A DNA stretch of 64,000 nucleotides from Nitrospira sp. CG24D (GTDB lineage: Bacteria; Nitrospirota; Nitrospiria; Nitrospirales; Nitrospiraceae): positions 2,921 through 66,920 of the forward strand of contig NEWQ02000023.1 of assembly GCA_002869855.2 (NCBI GenBank), written 5' to 3'. Of the stretch, positions 60,087-64,000 are shown one piece after another. Every line of letters starts with the position of its first letter. Within the stretch, counting starts at the first letter, position 1. Both the position numbers and the translations under genes were made by a program. The notes under the pieces were generated by a model. That model saw only the letters and a list, made by a program, of their open reading frames with translations, ran no database searches and was not told the DNA's origin.

Positions 60087-63000
60087 ATGCACCCACTGCT
60101 ACAACGACAACTCAAGCGCCTGGGCCTCGATCCGGCGAATTGCCCGACGGACCTGGCAGGCTGGCACGCCATGTTGGAGCGCGCCAGTCAAAGCTATGTC
60201 GAGAACGATCAAGGCCGGGCTCTGTTAGAGCAATCGCTTGACGTCACCTCGCGGGAAATGCAGGGGCTGTATGAAGACCTCCGTCGATCCGGAGAAACAG
60301 AACTGGCGAAAGAGCGGAACAAACTGGAAGCCGTTCTCCATTCACTCGGCGACGGACTCTGCGTCGTTGACGCGCAGTGGAAGATCGTCCGCCTGAATCC
60401 GCAGGCCGAAGAGTTGTTCGGCCTGCCCCTGGCCAGGCTGGCAGGCCAGCCGGTGTACCACTTCCTTTCGCCGGGCCCCGAAGAGTTCAGCCACGAATGC
60501 CTCATCACAGACGCCTCGATCCCGCCGCTCGAGCAAGGCCTCCCCTTCCGGACCAATGACGGCATTCTCGTGAGAGGCGACGGCCAGATGACGCCCATCT
60601 CGCTGGTGGTCACCCCCGTCGCAACCGACGGCGTGGTAAGCGGCGCGGTGCTGGTCTTCCGGGACATCACGGCTCAGAACCGAGCGGAGGAACAGCGGAG
60701 GGAAAGTGCGGCGCTGCTCCGCCGGGTGCAGGCCGGGCTGCTGGAATTAGCGACGAATGCAGACCTGTATCGCGGAGAGCGCTCCGGCGCCTTCCACGTC
60801 ATTACGCGGGTCGCCTCGCAAAGTCTCCGCGTGGCCCGCGCCAGTATCTGGTTTTTCACGGAGGCCCACGCAGCCATTCGCTGCGCCGACCTATACGAGC
60901 AGTCGACCGACACTCATTCCAGTGGAACTGAACTTCCCGCCACGGCCTTCCCTCGATATTTCTCGGCGCTGGCCACGGAGGATGTCATCGTCGCCAACCA
61001 GGCCCAGACCGATCCCAAGACATCCGAATTCGCAGCCAGCTATCTCGTCCCCTTGGGCATCACCTCCATGCTGGACGTGCCTATCCGGGCTGAAGGCAAG
61101 ATGGTCGGCGTCATCTGCCATGAACACATCGGTCCGGCCAGAACTTGGACCGCGGAAGAACAGCAATTCGCCACCTCGGTCGCCAATACCGTTTCGCTGG
61201 TCCTTGAAACCGTCGACCGACGCAAGGCAGAGCATGAAACTGAGCGCACCAAAGACTTCCTCAATTCGGTCGTCGAACATTTACCCATTATGGTGTTCGT
61301 AAAAGATGCAAAAGAACTCCGGTTCATCCGTTGGAATAAAGCGGCGGAAGACGTGACCGGATTCACGCGAGAAAGCGTCATTGGCAAATCGGACTATGAT
61401 TTCTTCCCTCATGACGAAGCAACTTATTTCACACAGAAAGACCGTGAGGTGATTGAGTCGCGCAGTCTACGCGATATCCCTGAAGAGCCCCTTGCCACCG
61501 GTCATCGCGGCATCCGTCTTCTCCATACGCGCAAGATTCCCATCCTGAACAAAAACGGCCAACCAGAATACCTCCTGGGCATTTCCGAAGACATCACTGA
61601 GCGAAAGCAAGGTGAAGCAGCCTTGCGTACGGCCAAGGAGGCGGCGGAGTCCGCGAGCATCGCAAAGTCACAATTTCTCGCCAACATGAGCCACGAAATC
61701 CGGACTCCCATGAACGGGGTCCTCGGACTAGCGGCACTCTTGCGGCAAACCCCCCTAAGCCCCAAGCAGCAACGTCTGACGGACACGATCGTGCGATCCG
61801 GCAACTCGCTTCTGGATATCATCAACGACATTCTCGACTTTTCGAAGATCGAAGCCGGCAAGCTGGAGCTGGAACACACCGACTTCCACCTGCGCATCCT
61901 CGTGGACGACGTGCTCGAATTATTTGCGGCCCCCGCGCATCAGAAGCATCTGGAACTCATTGCCGATATCGCCGACAGCGTCCCCGCCTTTGTGAAAGGG
62001 GACCCGGCCAGGCTCCGCCAGATTCTGATCAACCTGATCGGCAATGCCATCAAGTTCACCGCTCAAGGAGAAGTGGTCGTGAGCATCGTCAGTATCGCCG
62101 ACGGGATAGACCAATCGGTCCTCTGCTTCTCGGTCAAAGACTCCGGCATCGGCATCACCCCCGACGCGTTGCGCAGTATTTTCCAACCGTTTGCACAAGC
62201 CGATGGATCGACGACGAGAAAATACGGCGGCACCGGACTCGGGCTCGCCATTGCCAAACAGCTCGTCACCTTCATGGGAGGCGAAATCTGGGCTGAGAGC
62301 CAGATGGGAACAGGAGCCACCTTCCTCTTTACCGTGCATCTCGCCCATTCTCACCTGGGCAATACAAGCGCGCTGGATTCGAAACAGGCCTTGCCGAACC
62401 AGCGCGTCCTGGTCGTAGACGACAGTCCCACCGCCCGCCTCACGCTGGACCGCCAGCTGCGAAACTGGGGGGTCACCTCCACAGTCGCCGAATCAGGCCC
62501 AGCTGCGGTACAACTCCTCGCCAATGCGGTACAAGACGGTCTCCCCTACGACACCGTCGTGCTCGATCTCGATATGCCCGGCATGAACGGACTCGACACC
62601 GTTCACGCTATCCGTGACACACTCCGGCACCATCACCCCCGCGTGATTCTCATGACCACGGTCGAACGTGTGGACGCAGCGGAAGACCACACCGGGCTGA
62701 TCGCAGCCACTCTCACGAAGCCCTTAAGGCCCTCCGACCTTCACCGTGCCCTCTCCGGACAGGCCGTCATGGTCTCCTCATCCCCTCGCCATCACGAGCA
62801 GGAAGAACGGACCCCCGCCAAGCTGCAGGGCTCGATCCTGCTCGCTGAGGACAACGCCGTGAACCAAGAAGTGACCCTGGGCATGCTGGAGGTGCTTGGC
62901 TGTACCGCCACGGCTGTTGAGAACGGACGACGCGCCATCGAGTTGCTTGCCAGCCGGCCCTTCTCGGTAATCCTCATGGATTGCCAGATGCCGGAGATGG

Positions 63001-63635
63001 ATGGATTTGAAGCCACCCGCGCGATCCGCCGGCAGGAACAGAATACTGGTACAAGGATTCCGATCGTGGCCCTTACGGCCCATGCCCTGCAGGGTGATCG
63101 AGAACTCTGCCTGGCGGCTGGCATGGACGACTACCTCAGCAAACCGTTCACGATCGAACAGATGGAAGCCGTGCTCTCCCGATGGCTGCCATCGACGGCG
63201 ACCCCTCCGCCGACTGACTCTTCCCCGGCAGAGAGCGCTCCGTCACCGACTTTGGCGCCTCAATCCAGCGGATCTCCTGTAGATCCAAAGAGTTGGGACA
63301 GCATCACCAGCCTCCAGCGCCCCGGACAACCTGACCTGCTTGCGAAAGTCATCGGCCTCTATCTCAAGGATTCGCAGGGATTGGTCGATAAGATACTGGC
63401 GGCCACGGCAGGGAAGGATTTCGCCTCTCTGCGGGACACTGCCCATAGTTTGAAATCGCGCAGTGCGACGCTGGGAGCCTGGCAGGTCGCCGACCTTTGC
63501 AAACAGTTGGAAACAGGTGCACGCGAGCAGACCTTAGCCTGGACAGAAGCCGAACGGCTGGCGAAGCAGTTACAACGGACCTTCATCGCAACGTGCGCGA
63601 TCTTTGAAGGTGAACGACAGAGGAGAGCGGCGTAA
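60087..63635 (+). CDS. Very large hybrid histidine kinase (PAS-GAF-PAS-HisKA-HATPase-REC-REC-Hpt)
   Basis: This is a 1182-residue soluble kinase. An N-terminal helical region is followed by PAS1 (about 78-195), a GAF domain (about 215-375) and PAS2 (about 385-510). HisKA has its His at about 535, then the ATPase boxes. Two receivers (VVDDSPTARL and AEDNAVNQEV, about 773 and 917) and a C-terminal Hpt with AHSLKSRSATLG (about 1118) complete it. The TTG at 60081 is an alternative start; neither has a strong ribosome site. It follows the FIST gene directly and precedes the partial regulator gene. Confidence 0.93.
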   Translation: MHPLLQRQLKRLGLDPANCPTDLAGWHAMLERASQSYVENDQGRALLEQSLDVTSREMQGLYEDLRRSGETELAKERNKLEAVLHSLGDGLCVVDAQWKIVRLNPQAEELFGLPLARLAGQPVYHFLSPGPEEFSHECLITDASIPPLEQGLPFRTNDGILVRGDGQMTPISLVVTPVATDGVVSGAVLVFRDITAQNRAEEQRRESAALLRRVQAGLLELATNADLYRGERSGAFHVITRVASQSLRVARASIWFFTEAHAAIRCADLYEQSTDTHSSGTELPATAFPRYFSALATEDVIVANQAQTDPKTSEFAASYLVPLGITSMLDVPIRAEGKMVGVICHEHIGPARTWTAEEQQFATSVANTVSLVLETVDRRKAEHETERTKDFLNSVVEHLPIMVFVKDAKELRFIRWNKAAEDVTGFTRESVIGKSDYDFFPHDEATYFTQKDREVIESRSLRDIPEEPLATGHRGIRLLHTRKIPILNKNGQPEYLLGISEDITERKQGEAALRTAKEAAESASIAKSQFLANMSHEIRTPMNGVLGLAALLRQTPLSPKQQRLTDTIVRSGNSLLDIINDILDFSKIEAGKLELEHTDFHLRILVDDVLELFAAPAHQKHLELIADIADSVPAFVKGDPARLRQILINLIGNAIKFTAQGEVVVSIVSIADGIDQSVLCFSVKDSGIGITPDALRSIFQPFAQADGSTTRKYGGTGLGLAIAKQLVTFMGGEIWAESQMGTGATFLFTVHLAHSHLGNTSALDSKQALPNQRVLVVDDSPTARLTLDRQLRNWGVTSTVAESGPAAVQLLANAVQDGLPYDTVVLDLDMPGMNGLDTVHAIRDTLRHHHPRVILMTTVERVDAAEDHTGLIAATLTKPLRPSDLHRALSGQAVMVSSSPRHHEQEERTPAKLQGSILLAEDNAVNQEVTLGMLEVLGCTATAVENGRRAIELLASRPFSVILMDCQMPEMDGFEATRAIRRQEQNTGTRIPIVALTAHALQGDRELCLAAGMDDYLSKPFTIEQMEAVLSRWLPSTATPPPTDSSPAESAPSPTLAPQSSGSPVDPKSWDSITSLQRPGQPDLLAKVIGLYLKDSQGLVDKILAATAGKDFASLRDTAHSLKSRSATLGAWQVADLCKQLETGAREQTLAWTEAERLAKQLQRTFIATCAIFEGERQRRAA

Positions 63636-64000
63636 ATGAACTCCACCCCACTGGCCCTGATTGTTGACGACGACATCACCTTACGCGTCCTCGCGCGGGA
63701 AGCGCTGGAACAAACCGGCTGCCGGGTCGAGGACGCCGCGACAGGACAGGAAGCCCTCAACGCCTTTCAACGAGAGACGCCCGACATTATCCTCCTGGAC
63801 GTCGTTATGCCGGGAATGGACGGGTTTGCCACTTGCGCGGCACTCCGGAAGCTGCCCGGCGGGGCTTCCGTACCGATCCTCATCATGACTGGTCTCGACG
63901 ATGTGAAGTCCATCGCCACCGCCTATGATGCCGGCGCGACCGACTTTGTGACGAAGCCCTGGAACGCCCTCGTGCTCAGTCACCGTGTCCGCTACATGCT
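63636..64000 (+). CDS. Response regulator, receiver domain (runs off the window)
   Basis: Only the first 121 residues are visible. They form a receiver domain with acidic VDDDIT, phospho-Asp in LLDVVMPGMDG and Lys in VTKPWN. The protein continues past the window edge, so the output domain is unknown; receivers ending in RVRYML often lead into GGDEF/EAL outputs, but that is a guess. The ATG is one base after the kinase stop, so it is the cognate partner by context. Confidence 0.88.
   Translation, partial: MNSTPLALIVDDDITLRVLAREALEQTGCRVEDAATGQEALNAFQRETPDIILLDVVMPGMDGFATCAALRKLPGGASVPILIMTGLDDVKSIATAYDAGATDFVTKPWNALVLSHRVRYM

Overview
The window looks like a chromosomal segment of a GC-rich, autotrophic, Gram-negative bacterium, most likely a Nitrospira or close relative. 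This is an inference. It rests on a nearly complete reductive TCA gene set (two-subunit ATP-citrate lyase, mitochondrial-type aconitase, monomeric isocitrate dehydrogenase, fumarate reductase flavoprotein and iron-sulfur subunits, succinyl-CoA synthetase) and on the abundance of outer-membrane, lipoprotein and hybrid-kinase genes. No rRNA, insertion sequence, prophage or CRISPR array is visible.

Region 1 (1-13.0 kb, all minus strand) is the reductive TCA operon, transcribed aclB-aclA-acn-icd-frdB-frdA-sucC-(lipoprotein)-sucD from a good sigma-70-like promoter at about 13.0 kb. Two non-coding oddities sit in it: a long inverted repeat between aclB and aclA, and a three-copy ~28-bp tandem duplication of the 3' end of aclA. 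Region 2 (13.2-25.4 kb) is a mixed housekeeping block: MutM, a dual-specificity phosphatase, an Rsm22-like methyltransferase, MsrB, a beta-hydroxyacid dehydrogenase, a CoA-binding protein, DUF4112 and DUF4139 proteins, and a DsbA-like protein. Region 3 (25.5-37.3 kb) is signalling-rich: a hybrid histidine kinase coupled to a degenerate HD-GYP protein, a RuBisCO-like protein, a clear cyclic-di-GMP-I (GEMM) riboswitch in front of a short FlgC-like rod protein, a B12-binding-type radical SAM protein behind two strong hairpins, a 1-Cys peroxiredoxin, a DUF748 protein and tRNA-Arg(TCT).

Region 4 (37.5-53.5 kb, all plus strand) is the most unusual part: a run of about fifteen secreted proteins or lipoproteins. 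It starts with an exported WD40/SH3/caspase-like (C14) protein, followed by a YVTN propeller, a FecR-domain protein and many proteins without clear family. They include a lectin-like protein, a PAN-domain lipoprotein, an exported DsbA-like thiol oxidase, a trypsin-like protease, and two paralogous Cys-rich proteins flanking that protease. Several share short arginine-centred motifs: a [DE]VQ[ES]R[GA][VF] type after a Pro/Glu-rich N-terminal linker, and an [IV]M[SR]RG[IV]E type nearer the C-terminus. The TonB-type receptor that follows carries the same N-terminal motif. I propose this as a candidate undescribed secreted system, in which the shared motifs could be processing or sorting sites.

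Region 5 (53.5-64 kb) is a tightly packed, partly overlapping operon: truncated-plug TonB-type receptor, YfiR-like protein, CHASE8-type hybrid kinase, FIST sensor protein, a second very large hybrid kinase and a response regulator that runs off the window. It looks like an envelope-to-cytoplasm signalling relay. Given YfiR, the GEMM riboswitch and the HD-GYP protein, a link to cyclic-di-GMP control is plausible but not shown.
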